Assembly: GCA_026707045.1 (NCBI GenBank)
Contig: JAPOXO010000123.1
Location: forward strand, 1-52,052
Length of the DNA stretch: 52,052 bases
Origin: Gammaproteobacteria bacterium
GTDB lineage: Bacteria; Pseudomonadota; Gammaproteobacteria; Pseudomonadales; Azotimanducaceae
Direction of reading: 5' to 3'
Shown: in pieces, positions 44,493-52,052 of the stretch
How the letters are laid out: every line of letters begins with the position of its first letter
Position numbering within the stretch: the stretch's first letter is position 1
Translations under genes and position numbers: made by a program
The notes under the pieces: model-generated
Told to the model about the DNA's origin: nothing
Databases searched by the model: none
Seen by the model: only the letters and a program-made list of their open reading frames with translations

Positions 44493-46226
44493 TTACTCGG
44501 TACTTGCAACAGTCGGGACGGACAGATCAGAACTTTCTCTATTCAATTTATGTTCAAAGTGATTTGCGAGGAATTCTTCGAGCTCTCCCGTTGTAAGCCC
44601 TCGGTCAAGGATTTCTCCATCGGAATTAATCGCGAATTCCGTGGGAAGCCATTGCACACCATAGTGAACGACGGATGAAGAATGCCATCCATAAAGGTCT
44701 CGTACATTGATCCAGGGTAGCTGTTGTCGCATAGATTCACTTTCCCATTCGCCGATGGAATCGTCGATGGAGAGAAATACTATTTCGAACCCGTCGTCGG
44801 CGTAATCGGAATGCAATTTCTTCAGCTTGGGGATCGCAGCAACGCAAGGAATACACCAAGAGGCCCAGAAATTCACCAGAACAACCTCACTCTCGGCAAG
44901 TACGTTTGAAAGCAAGATTTCTTCTCCCTCCAAATTGGAGAGGGTGAATTGGGGAGCCTTTTGTCCTTCGAAGACGGTTTGCGCATTCGTTTCCTTTCTC
45001 ATTTCCTGCGCAACAAGGGTCCGACGCCACGAAACACGTCGATTCACCAAGTCTACGTCAAGTAAATCCGCAATTTTGTCCCATGCATCCAGTTGAAAGC
45101 TATATGGTTGCAGCGAATTTCCATATGGACTACCGAATTCCAAAGCAAGCAGAGCTACCATGGGGTCGTCGAGGTTTTGAACTAGACTCTCAAGAACCGA
45201 AAGCCTGATCTGCACCATTTCCCTGAAAATTTCACCCGAAGTTGGACTCGCCTGGTCAGTCGACTCCGCTATTGCGGACTGTACTTCGCTTTCCCAATGG
45301 CGATTTTCGGGTTGATTCTCAATTGCGTTGTTGAATTCCTTCAATTTCTCGAGATATTCTGGACTGTCTTGCCAGCTTTCAATGACCTTGGTGTGCATGC
45401 TGTTTTTCGACTCAGAATTCGCGGCTAGATTGAGGCTCCAGTTTTTGTGTTCGTCGTCAGGTAGAGATAAGTAGCCGAGCGAGGAGATCTGGATATGTTC
45501 GCCTGGCTCCACGATGGCCCGAATGAATCCAACGGTTTCATTATTAGGTGTACTTAAAAGCAGTGAAACAACTAGAGGCTCAGTGACACGTCCCTCAATC
45601 AAAAAACTGCCCTCGTGAAGTAACACAGCAGTCCGGGTCGTATAAATTCCAATTTTGGGACCTAGGTACGTTCTTAAAGTGATTTCAGCTATTGCCATTG
45701 GCATGCCATGGTTGGAAATCGAATTGAGATCGCCCGACACTGTGAATTTCGAATCGAGTTCCTCATTGATTCGTGATTCCCCCACCAACAACAATCGATT
45801 GGGATAATCTTGATCTTGGTATTCCAACAGTACAAATGAAAGAGTCTCCCCTGGAATTGCTATCGCGTCTAATTCAATTGGTTGTGCGTACGATCCATAA
45901 ACAGTGATGAGAATTTCGGTTCGATCATCAATCGTTCCTTCAAATTCCACTTTCCCGTCCTTAAAGAACCCCGAAGTGACTGGAGAAACCCTGATCGCTC
46001 CGTCATCACCGCGGTCAGAGCGAGATACGGTTACAAAAGGATTCGTTGTGTCTTCGACACTCTTCTCATCTGAAGTGTGATCCATGGGCGCATTGAAGAT
46101 TAACTCTCCGTCCACACCCACAACGATCCTTTCACCTGTTACGGAGAAAGGCCGAGATTCATCTGCATGGCTGCTAAAAACGAAGAGCACAATCGCGATC
46201 AAAATCGCAGAACTAACTAGTCGCAT
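44493..46226 (-). CDS. DUF4369-like/TlpA thioredoxin protein, paralog 4
   Basis: A 577-residue exported protein with signal peptide MRLVSSAILIAIVLFVFSSH. Beta domains include PFSVTGERIVVGVDG, TSGFFKDGKVEFEGTIDD and KFTVSGDLNSIS, HEGSFLIEGRVTEPLVVS. The TlpA domain has VNFWASWCIPCVAAIPKLKK, so the active-site dipeptide is Ile-Pro, and the cis-Pro region reads GVQWLPTEFAIN, shared with paralog 5 and different from the IPKGYL of paralogs 1-3. These two genes thus form a subgroup, arranged head-to-tail with 173 bases between them. Predicted periplasmic; substrate unknown. Confidence 0.85.
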   Translation of the reverse strand: MRLVSSAILIAIVLFVFSSHADESRPFSVTGERIVVGVDGELIFNAPMDHTSDEKSVEDTTNPFVTVSRSDRGDDGAIRVSPVTSGFFKDGKVEFEGTIDDRTEILITVYGSYAQPIELDAIAIPGETLSFVLLEYQDQDYPNRLLLVGESRINEELDSKFTVSGDLNSISNHGMPMAIAEITLRTYLGPKIGIYTTRTAVLLHEGSFLIEGRVTEPLVVSLLLSTPNNETVGFIRAIVEPGEHIQISSLGYLSLPDDEHKNWSLNLAANSESKNSMHTKVIESWQDSPEYLEKLKEFNNAIENQPENRHWESEVQSAIAESTDQASPTSGEIFREMVQIRLSVLESLVQNLDDPMVALLALEFGSPYGNSLQPYSFQLDAWDKIADLLDVDLVNRRVSWRRTLVAQEMRKETNAQTVFEGQKAPQFTLSNLEGEEILLSNVLAESEVVLVNFWASWCIPCVAAIPKLKKLHSDYADDGFEIVFLSIDDSIGEWESESMRQQLPWINVRDLYGWHSSSVVHYGVQWLPTEFAINSDGEILDRGLTTGELEEFLANHFEHKLNRESSDLSVPTVASTE

Positions 46227-46399
46227 TGATCACCATGTTCCCCGTCAACTGTTGAAGACAATCCACCATTATTTATCTACTAGATGGCTTAGTCCCTGAT
46301 AGGACTCGATAGCAAACTGGAGCTTCGTGAATAGACGTTAAGAGTCGTACTGCTCGCAATAGTCTACGAACAGTACACTCGATTGTCTCGGAGGTTGCT

Positions 46400-48118
46400 T
46401 CAATCAGTCGGTGGTAGGTCGTTTGTTTCTGAATCCTCAACACTTTCCGGCATGAAGTGAGTGGCCAAAAGATTTTCAAGATCTTCAGGCGAGAGTTCTC
46501 GTTTGAGAATCTCTCCATCGGTATTCAGCGCAAATTCAGTGGGAACCCATTGCACGCCATAATCCACCATAGTTGACGCATACCAGCCATTGAGATCGCC
46601 AAGGTTTATCCATGGAAGCTCTTGTCGATCCGATTCACCCTTCCAGTCGTCATATTCTTCGTCTATGGAAACAAACACGATCTCGAATCCGTCGTTCTTG
46701 TATTCGGAATGCAATTCCTTTAATTTCGGGATTTGAGCGATGCAGGGTCCGCACCATGATGCCCAAAAATCGACTAGAACAAATTCATTCTCTGCAAGTA
46801 CGTCAGACAAGGTGACTTCTTCGCCCTCCAAGTTAGCAAGAGTGAATGCTGGTGCCATGTGCCCTTGTACAACGATTTTCGCGTTCTTGGCCAATTGAAT
46901 CTGCTTCATTCGAGTGGTGCGACGAGGCAACACGCGCCGTTCAACCACTTCCTGGTCAAGCGCGTCAACAAGCTTGTCCCACATTTCTATTTGTCGGCTC
47001 TCGGGTGCTCCAAGTTCCATTGCAAGCAACGCAGCCATGGGTTTGTCCGAACTTTGGGCGATTGATGACAGAACGGAATTCTTAATCTTTTCCAACTCTT
47101 TAAAGATGTCGTAGGGATCAGGTCCCGACAACTCTACCGATTCCTCGTCCTCCGATCGTGGTTCATCATCGTTACCCTCGCTATCCGAAGAAGCCTGCCG
47201 TTGCTCACTTGTTATGGCCTCAGCGTATTCAACATCCTTTGCACGAAACTCTGAACTGTTTTGCCAACTCTCAATTACTTCAGCATGCAAGCTCGAATCT
47301 GACTCGGAATTCGCCTTCAAGTCGGAAGCTCTGCTTTCGTGAAACGAACTCGACGATTGTCGGGGAGAAATGCTAATGCGGGCTCCTGGTTCGACGATTG
47401 CATCAGCTATCCCCCAATAGTTGAGCATGTTACGTGCCCTGACACTAATATTCACAAGCATCGGTTCGTCGACTATTCCTTCAATCAAGAACTTCCCATT
47501 TTCTAGCAAGACGGTATCCGGTGTCGGTGCGACGCTTCGTTTTGTCAACTTGCCCGATTGAAAGCGGACTTGAGCCGTCGCCCAAGACAAGTCCTTGTCT
47601 GTAATCGCACTGAGGTCTCCCACAACAGTGAACTTCTCATGCGATTCCTTGGCGAGTCTGGATTCACCAACTAATACCAATTGATTCTCCATGCGCTCGG
47701 ACTCGTAGTCGAATAAAACGAACGAGAGATTCTCACCTGGAGTTGCAACTGCTTTCATCGTGATTGGTTCTTCGCCGGCGTTAGCAACAGAGACAAGCAC
47801 ATTGGCTCGTTCAGTGATCGTTCCTTCAAGCACAATCTTTCCATTAGAAAAAGTACCGGAGGCAACCTCAACTCTCGCGGGACTACCTTTGCCACTCTCG
47901 TCCATGATCGTTATGGCAACTGAGGGAGATGCAAATACTTCCTCGACGGTTTGTTCATCCTGTGACTGGTCTGAAGTGGGAACATCCACCACCTTCAAGT
48001 CCATTCCCACATTAATGACTTTGCCAGTTGCTTTGAAGGTCGACTCCTCTCCCGCACAGATGCCTACCGCTATGAACGCAACGCAGATCAAAATCGCCGA
48101 GCCAGTTAACTGCTTCAT
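46400..48118 (-). CDS. DUF4369-like/TlpA thioredoxin protein, paralog 5
   Basis: A 572-residue exported protein with signal peptide MKQLTGSAILICVAFIAVGI, CAGE. Beta domains: TFKATGKVINVGMDL, ASGTFSNGKIVLEGTITER and KFTVVGDLSAITDKDL, ENGKFLIEGIVDEPMLVNI. A moderately acidic linker (DSEGNDDEPRSEDEES) precedes the helical region. The TlpA domain has VDFWASWCGPCIAQIPKLKE and the cis-Pro segment GVQWVPTEFALN. It is collinear with paralog 4 and probably lies upstream of it in one transcript. The CGPC dipeptide is like classical thioredoxin, while its direct neighbour uses CIPC. Confidence 0.86.
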   Translation of the reverse strand: MKQLTGSAILICVAFIAVGICAGEESTFKATGKVINVGMDLKVVDVPTSDQSQDEQTVEEVFASPSVAITIMDESGKGSPARVEVASGTFSNGKIVLEGTITERANVLVSVANAGEEPITMKAVATPGENLSFVLFDYESERMENQLVLVGESRLAKESHEKFTVVGDLSAITDKDLSWATAQVRFQSGKLTKRSVAPTPDTVLLENGKFLIEGIVDEPMLVNISVRARNMLNYWGIADAIVEPGARISISPRQSSSSFHESRASDLKANSESDSSLHAEVIESWQNSSEFRAKDVEYAEAITSEQRQASSDSEGNDDEPRSEDEESVELSGPDPYDIFKELEKIKNSVLSSIAQSSDKPMAALLAMELGAPESRQIEMWDKLVDALDQEVVERRVLPRRTTRMKQIQLAKNAKIVVQGHMAPAFTLANLEGEEVTLSDVLAENEFVLVDFWASWCGPCIAQIPKLKELHSEYKNDGFEIVFVSIDEEYDDWKGESDRQELPWINLGDLNGWYASTMVDYGVQWVPTEFALNTDGEILKRELSPEDLENLLATHFMPESVEDSETNDLPPTD

Positions 48119-48275
48119 ATTTCAAATCTCCAATGGAAATTGGGTTCGTGATTTCATCAACAGTAGATTAATTACAGCACGAATTCGTTTCGCGAACTAG
48201 TAATCCAATGGACATCTTGCTTAATCTAAGAAATCTTGGCATTGCCTTTTCGGGAGACTGTGACCTAAGGAATGC

Positions 48276-49361
48276 TCACAGCGTGCCTAGCGCGTTGATT
48301 TGGGTTGATTGTCTGTTGGTCATGTAGCCAAAGCTACTTCCCCAGCTAGGGGTTTCGACTCCCGAATCAAGCATCAATTTCATCTCGTGCCTAAGTTCCA
48401 TCTTTCTCTTCTCGACATCGTCTCCTTTTCGAAAAGGCGCTGGTACAAATGCTTCTCGAGGATTGGTTGGCTTGTAGTCGAGGGATGACTTCTCGAGGGC
48501 AGCTAGTGTTGCGAGTTCAACTAAGGAATAGGATTCGTTTGGTTCACGTCGAAAGCACATTGGATTCTCAAGCACAATTGCAAGATTGGCAATGAATCGG
48601 GGTCTGTCGGTTGGATTGACAGTTCTTCGATGGAGCATGTAGGGATGCAAAAGAGCCAGATCTCCGGGTTCTCCCGTGAGTTCTACAAAGTCGCTACATT
48701 GCTCGATCAGCCATGGAATCAGGTAACCGCCACCTTGAACACTGTCGGCATGAAATCCTGCTGAATAGTCGGCAAGAAGACGCGCGACGGGAGCGATCGA
48801 ATCCCGAGCAAGGAAAGTGCCGCCGCATTGCGGAAGGACTTCAGTGTAGATCGGTACAGTTAGCAGTCCTTGTTCAGGCGAATCCAAGAAATGTCGAAAG
48901 TGCCATCCATCCTTGTGCCAGCCTCCTTGTCTGGGACCTGGCGGCTTCCACTTTTCTTGACCTTCAACGCCGAAATTCGCAATGATTCCGCCTCCAAAGG
49001 CTAGCCGTGAACCTCTGAAAGGTAATCGATCTCTCCCACCAAGGACATCACACTGCACTTGTGCTGCTATTGGTGCTACGTCCTCCAATCGAAATCGGAG
49101 TTGTTGTCCGTTTGTCCGAATGTAGCCGTTTGGATGATTTCGCCACGAATCACGTCTCCCAGCAACAATTCCGAATTCATCCCCAAGTTCCTTCCATGCA
49201 TTGTCACAGATCTCATCAGCTATGCATTGAGGAAAGGCGTTTTTTATGACGACATAGCCGTGGGTAACAAAATCCATTGCTTGGTCTGGAGAGAGGAATT
49301 CTAGGGATCTAATCGACCTGTCAATGTGAGATTGGCTGAGTGTGTTAGATTGCATAAACAC
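48276..49361 (-). CDS. Phytanoyl-CoA dioxygenase-family Fe(II)/2-oxoglutarate oxygenase
   Basis: A 361-residue protein of the PhyH superfamily. The iron ligands are visible as H149-x-D151 in QGGWHKDGWHF and H244 in HPYMLHRRTVNP; R253 or R255 in NPTDRPRF would bind 2-oxoglutarate. The N-terminal segment FVTHGYVVIKNAFP is the usual beta strand preceding the fold. Such enzymes hydroxylate small molecules using oxygen and 2-oxoglutarate; the substrate cannot be deduced. It is larger than the minimal family members, with a C-terminal helical extension from about residue 275. It is divergent from the TonB-dependent receptor across about 320 bases, which may hint at a shared ligand. Confidence 0.88.
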   Translation of the reverse strand: MFMQSNTLSQSHIDRSIRSLEFLSPDQAMDFVTHGYVVIKNAFPQCIADEICDNAWKELGDEFGIVAGRRDSWRNHPNGYIRTNGQQLRFRLEDVAPIAAQVQCDVLGGRDRLPFRGSRLAFGGGIIANFGVEGQEKWKPPGPRQGGWHKDGWHFRHFLDSPEQGLLTVPIYTEVLPQCGGTFLARDSIAPVARLLADYSAGFHADSVQGGGYLIPWLIEQCSDFVELTGEPGDLALLHPYMLHRRTVNPTDRPRFIANLAIVLENPMCFRREPNESYSLVELATLAALEKSSLDYKPTNPREAFVPAPFRKGDDVEKRKMELRHEMKLMLDSGVETPSWGSSFGYMTNRQSTQINALGTL

Positions 49362-49678
49362 ATCGGCAAGAATGATGCCAAAGATTCAGTATACAGGATT
49401 TCATAAGACTGGATAGACGGATTCAAACTGATCTTGCCGGCTTCTTACTTGAATGGTTCTTGGCGCACTTTATCTCCACTTCCTTTATCTTGTGCGTCTT
49501 CGCGATGGAATCAAAGCACTACCATACTGAATGGTAGAAAGACACAAGAGAGCTTACAGAACGGCACAATTGCGTTTTATCTCGGTTCGTTTACTCTAAA
49601 CGCCTTCAATTCCTAAAATCGGCTTAATTTGGAGCGAGTGAAAGCGGTTGGACCTAATTAGGGAGACGAACAAACACT
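49362..49678. other. Divergent promoter region
   Basis: About 317 bases between the dioxygenase and receptor genes. No gene is supported. Promoters for both are expected; I did not identify a Fur box or other known operator with confidence. Confidence 0.4.
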
Positions 49679-51880
49679 ATGGAATCACTGAATAGCACTG
49701 AACGAACGGTCTTCGGCTCTGCACTTGGGCTTTTTGCATTGCTTTTCGTTGCGCCGGTGGTGGCTGACGAGAACGACGGCCTTGAAGAGGTAATCGTGAC
49801 GGCACAGAAAGTCGAACAGAATGTGCAGGAGGTCCCTATATCCGTTTCGGTAATTGCGGGTTCCTTTATTGAGGAAGCGGGGGCTAACAATATTTCCGAT
49901 TTGAACGGTATGTCTCCCAATGTGATATTCCAAACGATGGCACTGGTTCCCAATACCGCAAGTATTTCTACTAGGGGAATTGGATTTTTCGATACCGATC
50001 CATTTGCCGACCAGAAGACACAAGTTTTGATCGACGGCATTCCCCACGCCCGAATAACTGGATTGGGTCATGACCAAATAGATATCGAGAGGATAGAGGT
50101 GCTTCGTGGTCCACAAGGCACTCTTTTCGGTCGCAACAGTCTTGCCGGTACAGTCAACATTATTACTAGGGATGCTGATTCCGTCCCAGGCCTAACAGCA
50201 CGTTTCTCAACAGGCGAATACGGTCTCACCAAATATGTAGTAGCGGCCGAATCGGGGCAAGTGCTGAACGATTCGGTTCGGGCTCGCATTACGATTTCAA
50301 ATCGCCAGTACGACGGGCATATAACCAATGCTTTCAATGGCAATCAGCTAAGCTCACAGGATTCAAACTCGCTTCGCCTGAAACTTGGGCATAGCCTGAC
50401 CAATGTCGAAACCACTTTGACCTACTACCAGGTCGATGAGGATATGTACGGCATCCCCAAATCAAATCTTGTACAAGATCCCTTTGGACGCTTAGACGGA
50501 GATGTCCATCTCATAAATCTGGATATAGACGGATTCAACAACTCTAGTGAAGCTGGATTTACCTTGTTGTCAGACATCAATCTGAGGGCCGGTACGATTT
50601 CAATAGCGGCGAATTCGCACGATAGCGATTTCTTGCTATACACCGACCTTGATGGGCGCGCAGGGACCCATCCTCCCGCACCAGGGCGCAATCCCAAACT
50701 CAAGGTGAACATCGGTTTTGATATCGACCACGCGCAAGAAAGTCTGGAAGTACGATTTCATGAAGCCTACAGTGATCGCTGGGACTACGTTGCAGGCATA
50801 TTCGTATTTTGGGAGAAGTCGTTACGGTTGTTTTACCAAAATATCGGCCCACCTTTTTCACGAACATTGGAGTTCGAAGATTCCGTTCTAACAACCATCG
50901 CCAAACAGGATACCGATAGTTTTGCGGTATTCGCCCAGACCGATTTTCATGTAAACGAACGGATCTCCTTGGTGGCTGGGGGAAGACTTACCAACGATAC
51001 GAAGTCCGCAAACGTTGGAAACTACGGGCTACCTCCACCGGCACCACAACGGCCGCCCATCATCTTGGAAAACACTACGACTTGGGATCAGCCCACTTGG
51101 AAATTGGGTGCTAAGTATGAAACGAGCGATTCGTTGATGTGGTACGTGACTATTTCAACGGGATACAAGGCAGGCGGATTCACCAGCCGCGCGACAGTGG
51201 CGGAAAATGTTGGACCTTACGATGCCGAATATGTCAGAAATCATGAGGCAGGCGTAAAGGCTAATCTGTTCGAAAATCGGGTACGCCTTTCCGGAGCCGT
51301 TTTCATTGCGGACTATGCGGATCTAGTGGGATGGGTGCGTCGCACAAATTCGACCGGCAGAGGTACCGAGCCAATACATGAAAATCTTGGCGACGTAAGT
51401 TTTAGCGGACTTGAGCTTGATTCCACATGGTTGATCACATCAAATCTCAATATGGATTTCTCAATTGGCATGCTAGGTGCAGCATGGGAAAACTTCATCG
51501 TTGATCTAAACAATGACGGAATTGCTACGGACAATTCACACTTGGATATTTTGATGGCGCCTAAACTGACCGCATATGGCGCAATTAGCTACACCACTGA
51601 ATTGGGAAGCAAAAAGCTGGAATACTCGCTCGATGCACGCTTTCAGTCTCGCTACAACACGTCAGGGGAGAGCAACGATGAAATTTTCTATCGACCGACA
51701 ACAACCTTGTTCAACGGTTCGATAACCTTTGCTTGGCGAACAAACGGCAGCATTTCACTTTTTGGACGGAACCTCTTGGATAAAACCGCTCCGCGAATGA
51801 ACCAACGTACATCCCTTTTCCCGGTGGCTATTTACGAACCACCGCGGACTTTGGGTTTGGAATTGCGACTCAGTTACTAG
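49679..51880 (+). CDS. TonB-dependent outer-membrane receptor
   Basis: A 733-residue TonB-dependent receptor. Signal peptide to about residue 29 (APVVAD), TonB box region LEEVIVTAQKVEQNVQEVPI, plug domain with STRGIGFFDTD, VLIDGIPHARITGL and IERIEVLRGPQGTLFGRNSL, then a beta-barrel with ISTGYKAGGFTSR and a terminal LGLELRLSY ending in an aromatic residue, as expected for barrel assembly. Such receptors import large or scarce ligands with energy from TonB-ExbBD. The family type (VTAQKxxxNxQxVPISV) is the one common in marine and environmental proteobacteria; the ligand is unknown. Its end overlaps a convergent gene by 11 bases. Confidence 0.93.
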   Translation: MESLNSTERTVFGSALGLFALLFVAPVVADENDGLEEVIVTAQKVEQNVQEVPISVSVIAGSFIEEAGANNISDLNGMSPNVIFQTMALVPNTASISTRGIGFFDTDPFADQKTQVLIDGIPHARITGLGHDQIDIERIEVLRGPQGTLFGRNSLAGTVNIITRDADSVPGLTARFSTGEYGLTKYVVAAESGQVLNDSVRARITISNRQYDGHITNAFNGNQLSSQDSNSLRLKLGHSLTNVETTLTYYQVDEDMYGIPKSNLVQDPFGRLDGDVHLINLDIDGFNNSSEAGFTLLSDINLRAGTISIAANSHDSDFLLYTDLDGRAGTHPPAPGRNPKLKVNIGFDIDHAQESLEVRFHEAYSDRWDYVAGIFVFWEKSLRLFYQNIGPPFSRTLEFEDSVLTTIAKQDTDSFAVFAQTDFHVNERISLVAGGRLTNDTKSANVGNYGLPPPAPQRPPIILENTTTWDQPTWKLGAKYETSDSLMWYVTISTGYKAGGFTSRATVAENVGPYDAEYVRNHEAGVKANLFENRVRLSGAVFIADYADLVGWVRRTNSTGRGTEPIHENLGDVSFSGLELDSTWLITSNLNMDFSIGMLGAAWENFIVDLNNDGIATDNSHLDILMAPKLTAYGAISYTTELGSKKLEYSLDARFQSRYNTSGESNDEIFYRPTTTLFNGSITFAWRTNGSISLFGRNLLDKTAPRMNQRTSLFPVAIYEPPRTLGLELRLSY

Positions 51881-52052
51881 TCTCGGATTGAGCGGGCGCG
51901 ATCCGACGTTCCAACAGCACCATGACCGCTGGCATAAGTATGAGAAGACTTATGCCAGCAAGCGACAATCCTCCTACGAGGCTTACAACGATATTCAGGA
52001 AGGGTTCAACGGACTCAGCCCTGTTGTAAAGCAATGGTAGCAGCCCAACAAT
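51870..52052 (-). CDS. C-terminal end of a multi-spanning transporter (RND/MMPL-like), 5' end outside window
   Basis: The minus strand is open for 60 codons from the right edge to a TGA at 51870-51872. It encodes LPLLYNRAESVEPFLNIVVS and VGGLSLAGISLLILMPAVMV, then LLERRIAPAQ, two hydrophobic segments with the Gly-Gly ... Pro-Ala pattern seen in the last membrane helices of RND-superfamily exporters. Only the tail is visible, so the assignment is tentative. It is convergent with the TonB-dependent receptor and overlaps its last codons. Confidence 0.5.
   Translation of the reverse strand: MVGLLPLLYNRAESVEPFLNIVVSLVGGLSLAGISLLILMPAVMVLLERRIAPAQSETSN

Noticed and set aside
44294-44509. Minus-strand 71-codon frame between paralogs 3 and 4
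   Set aside because: It overlaps the end of paralog 4, has no ribosome site of note and no recognisable domain; coding cannot be supported.
38150-48118. Idea that the TlpA cluster is a cytochrome c maturation locus
   Set aside because: No Ccm genes, haem-binding CxxCH proteins or CcmF/CcmH-like sequences are present; the repeated DUF4369-like architecture is different from CcmG.

Overview
The window looks like a chromosomal or integrated accessory region of a Gram-negative bacterium, most likely a gammaproteobacterium. This is inferred from an E. coli-type LexA operator, a type IV secretion block of the ICEHin1056/PFGI-1 class (MPF_G, known from beta- and gammaproteobacteria), a TonB-dependent receptor and many lipoproteins. 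Base composition is moderate (A+T slightly above half by eye). No rRNA, tRNA, CRISPR array or complete insertion sequence was found.

Layout. 1-4102 (minus): a subtilisin-family secreted protease with C-terminal PPC-like repeats that runs off the left edge. 4941-4960: an 18/20 LexA box. 5051-12155 (plus): nine tightly packed, mostly overlapping conjugation genes in canonical ICE order (RAQPRD, TIGR03758, TIGR03745, TIGR03750, TIGR03746, TIGR03749, TIGR03752, TIGR03751 lipoprotein, PFL_4706/VirB4-type ATPase). The block stops there; the coupling protein, relaxase, integrase and TraU/TraN/TraG-like genes are not in the window. 12.5-18.3 kb: a small-gene region with an unknown membrane protein, a decayed AbiEi/AbiEii pair, a VOC protein, a lipoprotein, a HI0074/HI0073 nucleotidyltransferase pair and the first of three cupin paralogs.

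18.5-31 kb: two tandem helical-repeat envelope proteins and a third paralog at 29150-31042, two more cupin copies, an orphan zeta-like kinase, a thioredoxin-ankyrin protein, an FGE-like protein, lipoproteins and a short TlpA-like protein. 31.6-34.7 kb: a tandem pair of membrane-anchored paralogs; the second has lost its tail by a 1-nt frameshift. 34.8-38.1 kb: a scar zone with a hairpin terminator, IS1595 and IS3 fragments, a DUF4143 ATPase and a broken M23 peptidase. 38.1-48.1 kb: five paralogous envelope proteins, each with DUF4369-like beta domains and a C-terminal TlpA/thioredoxin domain whose CxxC dipeptide varies. 48.3-52 kb: a phytanoyl-CoA dioxygenase-like enzyme, a TonB-dependent receptor and the C-terminus of a multi-spanning transporter.

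The dominant theme is local duplication of envelope proteins: three helical-repeat proteins, three cupins, two tandem membrane-anchored proteins and six TlpA-like redox proteins, mixed with decaying mobile and toxin-antitoxin genes. A joint role in envelope redox or protein quality control is my inference and is not shown directly by sequence.
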